Assembly: GCA_002342665.1 (NCBI GenBank) | Contig: DDQK01000035.1 | Span: 62,377-126,376, forward strand | Length of the DNA stretch: 64,000 nucleotides | DNA from: Prevotella sp. UBA2444 | Lineage (GTDB): Bacteria > Bacteroidota > Bacteroidia > Bacteroidales > Bacteroidaceae | Direction of reading: 5' to 3' | Program-made: the position numbers and the translations under genes | Shown: positions 7,663 through 17,909 of the stretch, piece after piece | How positions within the stretch are numbered: the stretch's first letter is position 1 | Layout of the letters: every line of letters begins with the position of its first letter | The notes under the pieces: generated by a model | Seen by the model: only the letters and a program-made list of their open reading frames with translations | Told to the model about the DNA's origin: nothing | Database searches by the model: none

Positions 7663-9354
7663 TCATCCACAGAAGAACAGCACTACTATCTGCGCAGTGA
7701 AAATCCTTAGGAACATGGAGAGGGGATATACCGTGGAATAGCCGATGGCAGGAGCCTCCTTGGAGCAGATGCTGTTGGCATAGGCCAGTGCAGGAGGGTC
7801 GGTGTAGGTACCGGCTATCATTCCGGCGATGGTGAAGTAGTTGAACTTATAGCGTATCCGGGCTATCGGGCCTACTATCAGGATGGGAATGATGGTGATG
7901 AGGAAGCCTGTGAGCACGTATAGCAATCCATCGCCTTCGACTACAGTTGAGAAGAATGAGGCTCCAGCCTTGATGCCTACCGACGCGAGGAAGAGCACAA
8001 GGCCTATCTCGCGTAGCATCATGTTGGCAGAGGTGGTGGTGTAGGTCACCAGATGAATCTTGTAACCGTAGCGCCCTATCAGAATAGCCACAATCAGCGG
8101 TCCGCCTGCCAGACCCAGTTTTACGGGGACAGGCATGCCTGGGATGGCGAAGGGCAGCGATCCGAAGATAAGCCCGAGGAAGATGCCCACGAAGATGGTG
8201 GCAATATTTGGCGCGTTCAGACGACGGATGGAGTTACCCATCTTGCCTGCCACGCGATCGACGGCATCTTCAGGACCTACCACCATGATGCGGTCGCCTA
8301 CCTGTAGGGGCAGGCTGGCAGAGGCGAAGAGGTCCATGCCGTGACGGGTGACACGAGTGACATTAACACCATAAACACTCGAGAAATGCATCGAGCCCAA
8401 CGACTTGCCATTGATGGAGGCGTTGGTGATCAGGATGCGCTTCGACACCAGGGGCTGGTCACTTTGCTCAAAGTCGATGTCGAGTTTCGGGCCGATGAAT
8501 GCCATGATGGCCTCCTGGTCAGCCTCAGCACATACAATGAGCATCTGGTCGCCGATATGGAAGATGGTATCGCGGTTGGGGATGCAGAGCTCACCTTGGT
8601 GTACAAGGCGCGATACTACAAAGTCGCGGTTCAGAAAGTCGTGTACCTGCAACAAGGTCTTACCCTCCAGATACTTGTTTGTCACCTCCAGGTGCATCTT
8701 GTAGGGCTTCTTGTTGGTGTTACCCTCTTCCTGTGCAGCCAGCTGGAGCTCTTCGTCTTCGAGTTTTACCTTGCATATATACCTTATTAATATAGTAGCA
8801 CCAATGATACCCAGCACACCGAGAGGGTAGGCACAGGCATATGCGGAGGCTATTTGAGGTGCACCATTGGGGAATACCGTCGTCAGTGCTTCGTTGGCAG
8901 CACCGAGACCGGGGGTGTTGGTCACGGCACCATAGAGGGTACCTACCATCATAGGCAGGTTGACAGGGTTGCTGGTATCGAAGAAGATATAATAGCATGC
9001 GAACATCACCAGGATGTTCAGCAATATAGCACTTGTAGCCAAACCGTTGAGTTTGATGCCTGCGGTACCGAAACTCTCGAAAAAGCCGGGACCCACCTGC
9101 AGACCAATCATGAACACGAAGAGTATCAGCCCAAAGTCTTGAATAAACGTCAGGATGGGGATAGGGGCCGTAAATCCGATGTGTCCAGCCAGAATGCCCG
9201 CAAAAAGAACGAATGTGACACCCAAGGAGATGCCGAACACCTTGATTTTACCCAAATAGACGCCCACGGCTATCACGATGGCGTAGAGAAGAGCAATGTG
9301 CGCCACCGAGTCAGTCGACGTAAACAGGTCTTTTAACCATTGAAATGATTCCAT
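7663..9354 (-). CDS. AspT/YidE/YbjL-type permease with two RCK_C domains
   Basis: 563 aa from the ATG at 9354; an ATG 42 bp upstream overlaps the -7 box and is rejected. Two blocks of about five membrane helices flank two cytoplasmic RCK_C (TrkA-C) domains (~205-290 and ~295-375), the layout of the aspartate:alanine exchanger family. The second membrane block includes [20 protein letters not shown]. Family members exchange dicarboxylates or amino acids. Since it heads the decarboxylase gene run and faces mutAB, export or exchange of succinate or aspartate is an attractive but untested inference. Confidence 0.82.
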   Translation of the reverse strand: MESFQWLKDLFTSTDSVAHIALLYAIVIAVGVYLGKIKVFGISLGVTFVLFAGILAGHIGFTAPIPILTFIQDFGLILFVFMIGLQVGPGFFESFGTAGIKLNGLATSAILLNILVMFACYYIFFDTSNPVNLPMMVGTLYGAVTNTPGLGAANEALTTVFPNGAPQIASAYACAYPLGVLGIIGATILIRYICKVKLEDEELQLAAQEEGNTNKKPYKMHLEVTNKYLEGKTLLQVHDFLNRDFVVSRLVHQGELCIPNRDTIFHIGDQMLIVCAEADQEAIMAFIGPKLDIDFEQSDQPLVSKRILITNASINGKSLGSMHFSSVYGVNVTRVTRHGMDLFASASLPLQVGDRIMVVGPEDAVDRVAGKMGNSIRRLNAPNIATIFVGIFLGLIFGSLPFAIPGMPVPVKLGLAGGPLIVAILIGRYGYKIHLVTYTTTSANMMLREIGLVLFLASVGIKAGASFFSTVVEGDGLLYVLTGFLITIIPILIVGPIARIRYKFNYFTIAGMIAGTYTDPPALAYANSICSKEAPAIGYSTVYPLSMFLRIFTAQIVVLFFCG

Positions 9355-9393
9355 CAGCAGATACCAACTATAGTTATTCTTTAATTTCGGATG

Positions 9394-9401
9394 CAAAGGT
9401 A
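9394..9401 (-). promoter_or_regulatory. -7 box for the permease/decarboxylase operon
   Basis: Minus-strand TACCTTTG at 9401-9394, about 40 bp before the chosen permease ATG. No clear TTG is seen at the -33 distance. Confidence 0.5.
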
Positions 9402-9506
9402 CTCAAAAAATGCTCATTAATCGCATTTTTGTGCACGATTTTTTGAATAAAATCCGTTTTTTTATTTCTTTCACAATTCAAAAGACCAGTTTGAACAAAA
9501 AAGTTG

Positions 9507-9514
9507 TAACTTTG
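9507..9514 (+). promoter_or_regulatory. -7 box for mutAB
   Basis: TAACTTTG about 55 bp before the mutA ATG, divergent from the permease promoter. A TTTG at 9490-9493 is only 13 bp upstream, too close for a normal -33 element. Confidence 0.5.
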
Positions 9515-9569
9515 TGGCCTGTTTAGTGAAGCTAAAACATCTTATATAATAATTTAACGTAATTGATCT

Positions 9570-11414
9570 ATGGCAAACAAAGAGAAACTCTTTACCGAGT
9601 TTCAGGCGCCAACCACCCAAGAGTGGCTCGACAAAATCGAAGTCGACCTCAAGGGGGCTGACTTCCAGAAGCGACTGGTATGGAGAACAAATGAAGGCTT
9701 CAATGTGCAGCCTTTCTATCGTCGTGAGGACTTGAAAGACCTCAAGACCCCGGATTCCCTTCCAGGGGAGTTCCCTTTCGTTCGTGGTAACAAGAAGGAT
9801 TCCAATGAGTGGTATGTCAGACAGAACATCGCTGTCAATGATCCTGCTGAGGCCAACAAGAAGGCGCTTGACATCCTTAACAAGGGCATCGATTCTTTGG
9901 GCTTCCGTATTCCCAAGGATTTGGTGACAGCTGAGGATATCGAGACATTACTCGATGGTATCTACTGTGAGATTGTTGACCTGAACTTCCGGACTTGTCC
10001 CTGCAAGGCCCTCGTGCTGGCTGAGATCGTGGATGCTTATTTCCAGAAGAAGGGCTTCGACAAGGAAAAACTTTCGTTCACTGTGGGCTTCGACCCTATC
10101 GAGAACGCACTTACTAAAGGTAAGGACGTGACCGAACGTCTGGCTGATGGTCCTAAGATTGTTGAACTGTTGAAGGCCTATCCGAAGGCTCACGTGATGA
10201 CCGTTCACACAGAGACGCTCAACAATGCGGGTGCCTATATCGTGCAGGAGCTGGGCTATGCGCTGGCCTGGGGTAACGAGTATCTGCAGCAGTTGGTGGA
10301 TGCCGGTGTCGACGTCGACCTCGCTGCCCGTCAGATGAAATTCTACATGGGTGTCTCTGAGAACTATTTCATGGAGATTGCCAAGTTCCGTGCTGCCCGT
10401 CTGCTTTGGGCTCAGATTGTCAAGCAGTACGAGCCGAAGGATGACAACAGTGCCAAGATGTGCATCAATGCTACCACAACGACGTACAACCAGACCCTGT
10501 TTGACTCATACGTCAATCTGCTGCGCTCCCAGACAGAAGCAATGTCAGCAGCGCTTGGCGGAGTACATTCGATGGTTGTCACGCCGTTCAATGTGTCTTA
10601 TGAGAAACCCACTGATTTCTCCGAGCGCATCGCACGCAATCAACAATTGCTGATTAAGGAGGAGAGCCATTTCGACCGTATCGTCGACCCCTCAGCTGGT
10701 TCCTATTATATCGAGCACCTCACTGATGCTTTGGCTCAGGAGGCCTGGAAGATATTCCTCAAGATTGAGGATGAAGGTGGATTCATGGAGGCTGTTAAGA
10801 AGGGCATCGTACAGGATGATATCAACGCCACCAACGTGAAGCGTCATGGTGATGCTGCCAAGCGTAAGGAGTTCCTGCTCGGCACCAACCAGTTCCCCAA
10901 CTTCACCGAGAAGAGTGATGGTAAGCGTCCTGTTGGGGCATGTGGTTGTGGCTGCGGCTGCGAGGCCCCCTTCAAGAAGCTCGAGTCAACTCGTCTTGCT
11001 GCCGATTTCGAAGACCTTCGTATCCATACAGAGGAGACAAAGGTGCCTACTGCATTCATGCTCACTATCGGCAATCTGGCCATGCGTCAGGCACGTGCCC
11101 AGTTCTCTTGCAATTTCCTCGCCTGCGCCGGCTACAAGGTAATCGACAACCTCGGTTTCAAGACCGTAGAGGAAGGTGTCGACGCAGCCCTCGAGGCAAA
11201 GGCCGACATCGTGGTCATCTGCTCCAGCGATGATGAGTATGCAGAATATGCCATTCCTGCATTTAAGTATCTCAACGGACGTGCTATGTTCGTAGTGGCC
11301 GGTGCACCTGCCTGCATGGAAGATCTGAAGGCAGCTGGTATCGAGAACTTCATACACGTACGTTGCAACGTGCTCGAGACATTGAAAGAATATAATCAGA
11401 AACTTGGTATTTAA
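9570..11414 (+). CDS. mutA: Methylmalonyl-CoA mutase small (beta) subunit
   Basis: 614 aa. An N-terminal TIM-barrel mutase domain (PTTQEWLDKIEVDLKGADF, later GVSENYFMEIAKFRAARLLW) is followed by a C-terminal Rossmann domain (~500-614) that lacks the cobalamin-binding DxHxxG motif, as expected for the non-catalytic subunit. It partners the large subunit to interconvert succinyl-CoA and methylmalonyl-CoA. A Cys/Gly-rich linker, CGCGCGCE, near residue ~460 is unusual. mutB starts 19 bp downstream. Confidence 0.95.
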   Translation: MANKEKLFTEFQAPTTQEWLDKIEVDLKGADFQKRLVWRTNEGFNVQPFYRREDLKDLKTPDSLPGEFPFVRGNKKDSNEWYVRQNIAVNDPAEANKKALDILNKGIDSLGFRIPKDLVTAEDIETLLDGIYCEIVDLNFRTCPCKALVLAEIVDAYFQKKGFDKEKLSFTVGFDPIENALTKGKDVTERLADGPKIVELLKAYPKAHVMTVHTETLNNAGAYIVQELGYALAWGNEYLQQLVDAGVDVDLAARQMKFYMGVSENYFMEIAKFRAARLLWAQIVKQYEPKDDNSAKMCINATTTTYNQTLFDSYVNLLRSQTEAMSAALGGVHSMVVTPFNVSYEKPTDFSERIARNQQLLIKEESHFDRIVDPSAGSYYIEHLTDALAQEAWKIFLKIEDEGGFMEAVKKGIVQDDINATNVKRHGDAAKRKEFLLGTNQFPNFTEKSDGKRPVGACGCGCGCEAPFKKLESTRLAADFEDLRIHTEETKVPTAFMLTIGNLAMRQARAQFSCNFLACAGYKVIDNLGFKTVEEGVDAALEAKADIVVICSSDDEYAEYAIPAFKYLNGRAMFVVAGAPACMEDLKAAGIENFIHVRCNVLETLKEYNQKLGI

Positions 11415-11433
11415 AGAATAGGAGGCTTGAATT

Positions 11434-13599
11434 ATGCGTAAACAGTTTAAAGATATTGATATCTATGCAGGCATCAAGGCTCAAGATGGTGCCAAGTGGG
11501 TAAAGGACAACAACATCACTGAGAACTGGCATACGCCAGAGCATATTGATGTACGTCCTGTCTATACGAAAGAAGACCTCGAAGGCATGGAGCACCTCGA
11601 CTTCACAGCCGGTATTCCTCCCTATCTTCGTGGCCCGTACTCCATGATGTATCCGTTCCGCCCGTGGACTATCCGTCAGTATGCAGGATTCTCTACTGCC
11701 GAGGAGTCGAATGCGTTCTATCGCCGTAACCTCGCTTCTGGTCAGAAGGGCCTTTCAGTAGCCTTCGACCTGCCGACACACCGTGGTTACGACCCCGACA
11801 ACCCCCGTGTGGTGGGTGATGTGGGTAAGGCTGGTGTGTCTATCTGCAATGAGGAGAACATGAAGGTGCTCTTCTCTGGCATCCCCTTGAACAAGATGTC
11901 TGTGTCTATGACCATGAACGGTGCCGTGCTGCCTATCCTGGCATTCTACATCGTGGCAGGTCTGGAGCAGGGTGCCCAGCTTGAGGAGATGGCTGGAACC
12001 ATCCAGAACGATATCCTGAAGGAGTTCATGGTGCGTAACACCTATATCTATCCCCCCGCATTCTCCATGAAGATTATCGCCGACATCTTCGAGTACACCT
12101 CGCAGAAGATGCCGAAGTTCAACTCCATCTCCATCTCGGGTTATCACATGCAGGAGGCCGGTGCTACGGCCGACATCGAGTTGGCTTATACCTTGGCCGA
12201 CGGTATGGACTATCTCCGTACGGGTGTCAATGCCGGTATTGATGTGGATGCCTTCGCACCCCGCCTTAGCTTCTTCTGGGCCATTGGTATGAACCACTTC
12301 ATGGAGATTGCCAAGATGCGTGCAGGCCGTCTGCTGTGGGCTAAGATTGTGAAGTCGTTCGGTGCCAAGAACCCGAAGTCGCTCGCCCTGCGTACCCACT
12401 CTCAGACCTCTGGCTGGTCACTCACCGAGCAGGATCCCTTCAACAACGTGGGCCGTACCTGTATCGAGGCCATGGCTGCCGTACTGGGGCACACCCAGTC
12501 GCTGCATACCAACGCTCTCGACGAGGCCATCGCCCTGCCTACCGACTTCTCGGCCCGTATCGCCCGTAACACCCAGATATATATTCAGAACGAGACGAAG
12601 GTCTGCAAGCAGATCGACCCCTGGGCTGGCTCCTACTATGTGGAGACGCTCACCAACGAGCTCGTCCACAAGGCATGGGAGCACATCCAGGAGATTGAGA
12701 AGCTCGGCGGTATGGCCAAGGCTATCGAGACGGGTCTGCCCAAGATGCGTATCGAGGAGGCTGCTGCCCGCACGCAGGCCCGCATCGACAGCGGCGTGCA
12801 GACCATCGTGGGTACCAACAAGTACCGTCTCGACCACGAGGATCCTATCGATATCCTTGAGGTGGACAATACCGCCGTGCGCAAGCAGCAGGAGGAGAGC
12901 CTCAGGCAGGTGCGTGCCACACGCGACGAGGCTGCCTGCCAGGCTGCCCTGAAGGCCATCACCGAGTGCGTGCGCGACTTCCAGGAGGGCCGCAAGTCGG
13001 AGCACAACCTGCTCGACCTCGCCGTGAAGGCCGCCCAGTTGCGTTGTACCCTTGGTGAGATTTCAGATGCCTGCGAGGAGATCGTGGGCCGTTATAAAGC
13101 AGTAATCAGAACAATTTCAGGCGTGTATAGTTCAGAATCAAAGAACGACAGCGACTTCGAGTTGGCTTGTAAGCTGACCGACGAGTTCGCAGAGAAGGAG
13201 GGTCGCCGCCCGCGTATCTTCATCGCCAAGATGGGACAGGACGGACACGACCGTGGTGCTAAGGTGGTGGCTACAGGCTACGCAGACTGTGGTTTCGACG
13301 TGGATATGGGACCGCTGTTCCAGACTCCTGCCGAAGCTGCCCGTGAGGCTGTCGAGAATGATGTCCATTGTGTGGGCGCATCGTCGCTTGCCGCTGGTCA
13401 CAAGACGCTCATTCCGCAGCTTATCGAGGAACTGAAGAAACTGGGCCGCGAGGATATCATGGTCATCGCCGGTGGCGTGATTCCCGCACAGGACTACGAC
13501 TTCCTCTATAAAGCAGGTGTTGCCGCCATCTTCGGCCCTGGAACCTCCGTGGCCAAGGCAGCCGTTGAGATGATGAAGATCCTGCTCGATAAGGAGTAG
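11434..13599 (+). CDS. mutB: Methylmalonyl-CoA mutase large (alpha) subunit, B12-dependent
   Basis: 721 aa, typical length. The N-terminal barrel contains [20 protein letters not shown] and [10 protein letters not shown]. The C-terminal cobalamin domain carries [20 protein letters not shown] with His605 as the lower axial cobalt ligand (DxHxxG). It catalyses the adenosylcobalamin-dependent carbon-skeleton rearrangement for propionate formation. It is the last gene before a bidirectional terminator. No B12 riboswitch was recognised upstream of mutA. Confidence 0.97.
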   Translation: MRKQFKDIDIYAGIKAQDGAKWVKDNNITENWHTPEHIDVRPVYTKEDLEGMEHLDFTAGIPPYLRGPYSMMYPFRPWTIRQYAGFSTAEESNAFYRRNLASGQKGLSVAFDLPTHRGYDPDNPRVVGDVGKAGVSICNEENMKVLFSGIPLNKMSVSMTMNGAVLPILAFYIVAGLEQGAQLEEMAGTIQNDILKEFMVRNTYIYPPAFSMKIIADIFEYTSQKMPKFNSISISGYHMQEAGATADIELAYTLADGMDYLRTGVNAGIDVDAFAPRLSFFWAIGMNHFMEIAKMRAGRLLWAKIVKSFGAKNPKSLALRTHSQTSGWSLTEQDPFNNVGRTCIEAMAAVLGHTQSLHTNALDEAIALPTDFSARIARNTQIYIQNETKVCKQIDPWAGSYYVETLTNELVHKAWEHIQEIEKLGGMAKAIETGLPKMRIEEAAARTQARIDSGVQTIVGTNKYRLDHEDPIDILEVDNTAVRKQQEESLRQVRATRDEAACQAALKAITECVRDFQEGRKSEHNLLDLAVKAAQLRCTLGEISDACEEIVGRYKAVIRTISGVYSSESKNDSDFELACKLTDEFAEKEGRRPRIFIAKMGQDGHDRGAKVVATGYADCGFDVDMGPLFQTPAEAAREAVENDVHCVGASSLAAGHKTLIPQLIEELKKLGREDIMVIAGGVIPAQDYDFLYKAGVAAIFGPGTSVAKAAVEMMKILLDKE

Positions 13600-13623
13600 T
13601 CCTCGAAGAGAGCATCTACGAAA

Positions 13624-13647
13624 AAGCCCTGCCAATCGGCAGGGCTT
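13624..13647. terminator. Bidirectional Rho-independent terminator
   Basis: A 10-bp perfect stem AAGCCCTGCC/GGCAGGGCTT with a 4-nt AATC loop. T-rich tails occur on both sides, so it can end mutAB (plus) and the small gene at 13669-13923 (minus). Confidence 0.85.
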
Positions 13648-13668
13648 CTTCTTTATTGCTTGTTGCTA

Positions 13669-13923
13669 TTACCACGGCATCATGTCACGTTCGCCGGGGC
13701 GATGGGCTTTGCCATCCTCGTCCTTGATGTACACCTGCAGGTCCTCCATATAGCCTCCTGTCTCTTCCTGCAGTTTCTTCAGGATGGCCTTGGTTTCCTC
13801 GAAACCAAAGAACTCCTTCGCTGAACCGATGTGGTTGGTAAACTCTAACTTCTTTTTCTCTGTGTCAAGAACGGAGATGAACTCATCCTTCGTACGGTCT
13901 CCGATAACAAATTTCTTGCTCAT
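13669..13923 (-). CDS. Small hypothetical protein (84 aa)
   Basis: Start MSKKFVIGDRTKDEFISVLD at 13923; an upstream in-frame ATG overlaps the promoter. The protein is charged, with no signal peptide or membrane helix, and ends in a Pro/Arg tail (HRPGERDMMPW). I do not recognise a family. A good -7 box and a terminator frame it as a single-gene transcript. Confidence 0.7.
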   Translation of the reverse strand: MSKKFVIGDRTKDEFISVLDTEKKKLEFTNHIGSAKEFFGFEETKAILKKLQEETGGYMEDLQVYIKDEDGKAHRPGERDMMPW

Positions 13924-13962
13924 AATTCTTTGCTTTTTTGTTGTTGTTTCAAATTGATGGTG

Positions 13963-13970
13963 CAAAGATA
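13963..13970 (-). promoter_or_regulatory. -7 box for the 84-aa gene
   Basis: Minus-strand TATCTTTG at 13970-13963, about 40 bp before the ATG at 13923. No clear -33 TTG. Confidence 0.5.
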
Positions 13971-14029
13971 CAAACTTTCCCGATACTTTGTTATCTTTTA
14001 TGCGTAAAAAATCGTGAAAACGTTTGAGT

Positions 14030-14512
14030 TTACTCCTGACGCGGACCCTTGCCCCTGCCGCCGCGTTTATGGCGCTCCTGCCACTTTTTCTGCTGGTCGG
14101 CAGTCAGAATCTCTTGGAGCTTCTTGTTATACTCTTCGCGCTTGGCCTGGCGCTTCTTGAATTCAGCCTTTTGGGCCTCAGTCATCTGTGGGCGATCCGG
14201 ACGCTTGTCTGCCTTTGGTGCCTGTTCTGTTGCTCCCGTTTGGGCATCGGGGCGTGGACCATGATGATGTCCACGTCCGCCTCTGGGACCTCTTCCCATG
14301 CCCGGGCCACCCAGTACGTCCTGATACTCCTTGTTCAGTTGCAGCACCTGTGCCTTCTGTTTGTCGTTGAGCCCCAGGTCTTTGGCCATACGGTCTGTCA
14401 TCTGTTGTGCGTCGGGCTTACGCGGGGTGCGGCGCTCCTTGTTGTCACTCTCTTGAGCCATTGCTGCCATGATGGTCAGCAGGGCAATCAGTGTCAATGC
14501 AATCTTTTTCAT
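14030..14512 (-). CDS. DUF4890-like periplasmic protein, Spy/CpxP-like
   Basis: 160 aa with a signal peptide (MKKIALTLIALLTIMAAMAQ). The mature part is highly charged, with two helical stretches (MTDRMAKDLGLNDKQKAQVL and MTEAQKAEFKKRQAKREEYN) on either side of a Gly/His/Pro-rich linker (GRGHHHGPRP). The two helices with LTxxQ-like turns resemble periplasmic Spy/CpxP chaperone-like proteins and the Bacteroidota DUF4890 family. The His-rich linker could bind metal (speculation). It stands alone between the 84-aa gene and pgk. Confidence 0.75.
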   Translation of the reverse strand: MKKIALTLIALLTIMAAMAQESDNKERRTPRKPDAQQMTDRMAKDLGLNDKQKAQVLQLNKEYQDVLGGPGMGRGPRGGRGHHHGPRPDAQTGATEQAPKADKRPDRPQMTEAQKAEFKKRQAKREEYNKKLQEILTADQQKKWQERHKRGGRGKGPRQE

Positions 14513-14672
14513 CTTTCTACTTTTTTATAAATGTTATACTTCAGTTGTTTCGTTCCAAAGAACACTTTTTTGACGCTGATGACCTCGTGAAGTTTAAACG
14601 CTCCGGGGCTATTTTCAGTTAACAGGCTGATTTTTTCAGCGAATAGGCCGTTTGTCGCGTACGTTTATGCCT

Positions 14673-14712
14673 AAAAAAAGAAGCCCTGCTGCAGGAAGGA
14701 GCAACAGGGCTT
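14673..14712 (-). terminator. Rho-independent terminator of pgk
   Basis: Read on the minus strand after the pgk stop at 14732: stem AAGCCCTG/CAGGGCTT (14681-14688 with 14705-14712), a 16-nt loop, then a run of seven T residues (14679-14673). Confidence 0.8.
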
Positions 14713-14731
14713 TCGCTATAGCTGTGTAGGA

Positions 14732-16003
14732 TTATTCACCTTTGATGGCAGCCACACCGGGAAGTACCTTACCCTCGATAGCCTCGAGCAGGGCACCGCC
14801 ACCAGTAGAGATGTAGCTCACCTTGTCGGCCAGACCGAACTTGTTGACGCAAGCCACGGAGTCGCCACCGCCGATCAGGGAGAAGGCACCCTCGGCTGTT
14901 GCTTCAGCGATAGCCTCGCCGATAGCACGGCTACCAGCAGTGAAGTCGTCGCACTCGAAGACACCGGCAGGACCGTTCCAGAGAATGGTCTTGGCACCCT
15001 TGATGGCATTGCGGAAATCCTGCTGAGAAGCGGGACCAGCGTCGACACCCTCGAAACCAGCGGGCACCTTGTTGGCCGGGCAGGTGATAATCTCAGAACC
15101 GGGCTTCACGGTCATCGTACCGAAGTCGAGACCATTGGTAGCCGTACAGTCGCTGCCGAGCACGAGCTCTACACCGTTCTTCTTGGCGAGTTCCTCTACG
15201 CCGAGAGCTACGTCAAGCTTGTCGAGTTCTACGATAGAGTTTCCGATCTCACCACCGTGAGCCTTGGCGAAGGTGTAGGTCATACCACCGCAGAGGATGA
15301 GCTTGTCAACCTTACCAAGCAGATTCTCAATGATACCGATCTTAGAGCTGACCTTCGAACCACCCATGATGGCTACGAACGGACGCTTGATGTTCGAGAG
15401 CACGTTGTCGACAGCCTGTACCTCCTTCTCCATCAGAAGGCCGAGCATCTTGTTGTCGGCATCGAAGTAGTCGGCGATAACAGCCGTAGAGGCGTGCTTG
15501 CGGTGAGCGGTACCGAAGGCATCCATCACGTAGCAGTCAGCATAGCTGGCCAGAGTCTTGGCGAACTCCTTCTGGCTGGCCTTCATAGCTTTCTTGGCCT
15601 CGTCATATTCGGGAGTACCCTTCTCTACACCCACGGGCTTGCCTTCCTCTTCGGGATAGTAGCGCAGGTTCTCCAGCAGCAGGGCCTCACCCATCTTCAG
15701 AGCCTTGGCAGCGTCGGCAGCCTTGGCGCAGTCGGGAGCGAATGCTACGGGAACGCCCAGAGCCTTCTCTACGGCCTCGCGGATCTGACCCAGAGAGAGT
15801 TTCGGGTTCACCTTTCCTTTGGGCTTGCCCATGTGCGACATGATGATAGTGGCACCACCATCAGCCAGAATCTTCTTCAGTGTGGGCAGGGCACCGCGGA
15901 TGCGGGTGTCGTCTGTAATCTTACCATTCTCATCAAGGGGTACGTTGAAGTCTACACGTACGATTGCCTTCTTACCGGCAAAGTTAAATTCGTTGATTGT
16001 CAT
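14732..16003 (-). CDS. pgk: Phosphoglycerate kinase
   Basis: 423 aa, full length. N-terminal [20 protein letters not shown], substrate loop [10 protein letters not shown], and the C-terminal nucleotide-binding signatures [10 protein letters not shown] and [12 protein letters not shown]. It transfers phosphate from 1,3-bisphosphoglycerate to ADP in glycolysis. It is last in a minus-strand cluster that also holds tpiA about 1.9 kb upstream, so two glycolytic genes may share control. Confidence 0.97.
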   Translation of the reverse strand: MTINEFNFAGKKAIVRVDFNVPLDENGKITDDTRIRGALPTLKKILADGGATIIMSHMGKPKGKVNPKLSLGQIREAVEKALGVPVAFAPDCAKAADAAKALKMGEALLLENLRYYPEEEGKPVGVEKGTPEYDEAKKAMKASQKEFAKTLASYADCYVMDAFGTAHRKHASTAVIADYFDADNKMLGLLMEKEVQAVDNVLSNIKRPFVAIMGGSKVSSKIGIIENLLGKVDKLILCGGMTYTFAKAHGGEIGNSIVELDKLDVALGVEELAKKNGVELVLGSDCTATNGLDFGTMTVKPGSEIITCPANKVPAGFEGVDAGPASQQDFRNAIKGAKTILWNGPAGVFECDDFTAGSRAIGEAIAEATAEGAFSLIGGGDSVACVNKFGLADKVSYISTGGGALLEAIEGKVLPGVAAIKGE

Positions 16004-16046
16004 AATTGTATTATATTATAATGTGAGTAAATAATTAGTCTGCTGT

Positions 16047-16622
16047 CTATTGATCAGGATCGCCCTGATAGTGGTATGGCTTGATGTTGGGGTTGGTACC
16101 CATGTCGTGGGTGTCGATGACGGTGCTGCGGATAATGCCATCATTGTATTTCTTCTGCATAGGACCGACGTTGAGCAGTAGGTCTTCGTAGGTGACGGTG
16201 GGGTAGACGACACCAAACATGCCCCAGCCCACGCGCACGCCTTCGGGATGGATATTATTGAAGATGTAGGCGGTACGGAACCAAGAGTGGTTGTAAATCT
16301 CCATGCGGTTGTTCTTGTTGAGCGATATGCGCAGGTCTTTATTCACCTGTGCCGTGTCTACTTTGCTGAAGACATTGCTCATGTTATTCACATGGTCATC
16401 AATCTTGTCGCCCCGGATGCTGTCGTTGGCATCGATGCACTGCAGTATGTTGTCTACCATTTCCATTTCCATCTCATCATTGGTGGGTTTGGTCATCACG
16501 CCGAGAATGAAGAGAATGCCGAGTACGGCAGCCAGGATGACGAGTTTGCCCAGGCAACTGTGGTAGAAAGCCTCGGCTGCTGTCTCTTGTTTTTTGTAAC
16601 TGCCATTATTTGTCTGATCCAT
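16047..16622 (-). CDS. Hypothetical membrane-anchored protein between folE and pgk
   Basis: 191 aa. A short cytoplasmic N-terminus (~25 residues) precedes one membrane helix (LGKLVILAAVLGILFILGVM, ~26-45); the remaining ~145 residues should be periplasmic. It contains WFRTAYIFNNIHPEG and VGWGMFGVVYPTVTYEDLL. I do not recognise the family. Gaps to folE (10 bp) and pgk (43 bp) suggest co-transcription. Confidence 0.75.
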   Translation of the reverse strand: MDQTNNGSYKKQETAAEAFYHSCLGKLVILAAVLGILFILGVMTKPTNDEMEMEMVDNILQCIDANDSIRGDKIDDHVNNMSNVFSKVDTAQVNKDLRISLNKNNRMEIYNHSWFRTAYIFNNIHPEGVRVGWGMFGVVYPTVTYEDLLLNVGPMQKKYNDGIIRSTVIDTHDMGTNPNIKPYHYQGDPDQ

Positions 16623-16632
16623 AAAGTTTAAG

Positions 16633-17220
16633 TTAAATTTTGTTGTTGTGAATTAAGTTCATGAATTCCTGCCGTGTCTTGGCCTGATTGAAGGCACCGC
16701 AGAAGTCGCTTGTAGTAGTGATGGAGTTTTGTTTCTCCACGCCGCGCATCTGCATGCACATGTGCCGTGCCTCAACAACGACCATGACGCCTAGTGGATG
16801 AAGTGTCTGCTCAATGCACTCTTTGATCTGGAGGGTCAGGCGCTCTTGTACCTGTAGCCGATGGGCAAAAATGTCGACTACACGGGCAATCTTCGAGAGA
16901 CCTGTGATGTAGCCGTTGGGGATGTAGGCCACATGGGCTTTGCCGTAGAAAGGCAGCATGTGATGCTCGCAGAGCGAGAAGAAGTCGATATCCTTCACGA
17001 TGACCATCTGCGAGTAGTCCTCTTTGAAGAGGGCACCGCGCAGCACCTCGTGGGCGTCTTCGGTATATCCTTGGGTGAGAAACTGCATGGCCTTTGCCAC
17101 GCGCATGGGGGTCTTCTGGAGTCCCTCGCGCTCAGGGTTTTCACCTAGCAGTCCGAGCACCTGTCGGTAGTATCCTGCCAGTTCGTCGAGTCCTTCTCTG
17201 TATTCTATCTCTAATTTCAT
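16633..17220 (-). CDS. folE: GTP cyclohydrolase I
   Basis: 195 aa. Zinc ligands are visible as Cys84 and His87 ([16 protein letters not shown]) and Cys155 ([11 protein letters not shown]). [20 protein letters not shown] and RLQVQERLT are family signatures. It converts GTP to 7,8-dihydroneopterin triphosphate, the first step of folate synthesis. It follows the SPOR gene by 27 bp. Confidence 0.96.
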   Translation of the reverse strand: MKLEIEYREGLDELAGYYRQVLGLLGENPEREGLQKTPMRVAKAMQFLTQGYTEDAHEVLRGALFKEDYSQMVIVKDIDFFSLCEHHMLPFYGKAHVAYIPNGYITGLSKIARVVDIFAHRLQVQERLTLQIKECIEQTLHPLGVMVVVEARHMCMQMRGVEKQNSITTTSDFCGAFNQAKTRQEFMNLIHNNKI

Positions 17221-17247
17221 GGGCCTTTGTCAGTTGTTTTTGGGCGT

Positions 17248-17904
17248 TTAGGGGGTATCGGTGGTTGGGGGCAGATAGCTCACAGTAATCTTGCCCTTGA
17301 CGATGATGGCGGATTTATACCCCAGCTTCTTGACAGCATTGAGTATTTGGTGTGCCTCCTCGTAAGTGCGGTAGTTGCCCATTCGGCAAATCCAGCGTGG
17401 CGAATAGAAATGCACATAGACAGGCTCTCCGGGGAAGAGGGTGTTAATCTCCCTGCCTGTCTTCTCTGCCTTGCGACGGGCATCGCGGGAGTTGCCTCCT
17501 GCATAAACCTGCACTCTGTAGCCATTAATCTTGTAGCCACCCTTCATTACCTTTTTCCGGGTATCTTCCACGTAAGTCGTGTCGGGTGTGGACATCTGTT
17601 GCTCCACGGCCAGTTGACGCTTCTCCTCGGCTGGGGCCTGTTGAGCCTTTGGCTCCTGCTTGTCGTCTTTCTGTACCAGCGGTTTCTGTGTGTTCTGTCC
17701 TCCGGACTTCGATACCGTCTGCTGCTGGGCGGGGGCGACTGTCGACGGGCCGTCTACAAGGTCAGTGATGGCCTTGTCCTGCGTCACGGTAACCTTTCCC
17801 TCTCCCGACTTGCTCTGTTGGAGGCGCTGTGTAAACGACGACTGTGCGCTGGCTGCCATGAAGCAGCCAGCACATAGTGTCATCATGATGAGTAGTCGTC
17901 TCAC
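17248..17904 (-). CDS. SPOR-domain exported protein
   Basis: 218 aa if translation starts at the GTG at 17904, which gives the clean signal peptide MRRLLIMMTLCAGCFMAASAQ; a TTG at 17922 and an ATG at 17886 are alternatives. A Gln/Lys-rich middle leads to a C-terminal SPOR domain (~135-215: YKINGYRVQVYAGGNSRDAR, then WICRMGNYRTYEEAHQILNA), which in known proteins binds denuded septal peptidoglycan. The GTG lies 5 bp past the tpiA stop, after a GAAGAAG stretch. Confidence 0.85.
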   Translation of the reverse strand: MRRLLIMMTLCAGCFMAASAQSSFTQRLQQSKSGEGKVTVTQDKAITDLVDGPSTVAPAQQQTVSKSGGQNTQKPLVQKDDKQEPKAQQAPAEEKRQLAVEQQMSTPDTTYVEDTRKKVMKGGYKINGYRVQVYAGGNSRDARRKAEKTGREINTLFPGEPVYVHFYSPRWICRMGNYRTYEEAHQILNAVKKLGYKSAIIVKGKITVSYLPPTTDTP

Positions 17905-17909
17905 GGTCT

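Noticed and set aside
9515-9569. Possible cobalamin riboswitch before mutAB
   Set aside because: The leader is only about 50 bases, A/T-rich, and lacks any B12-box-like sequence.
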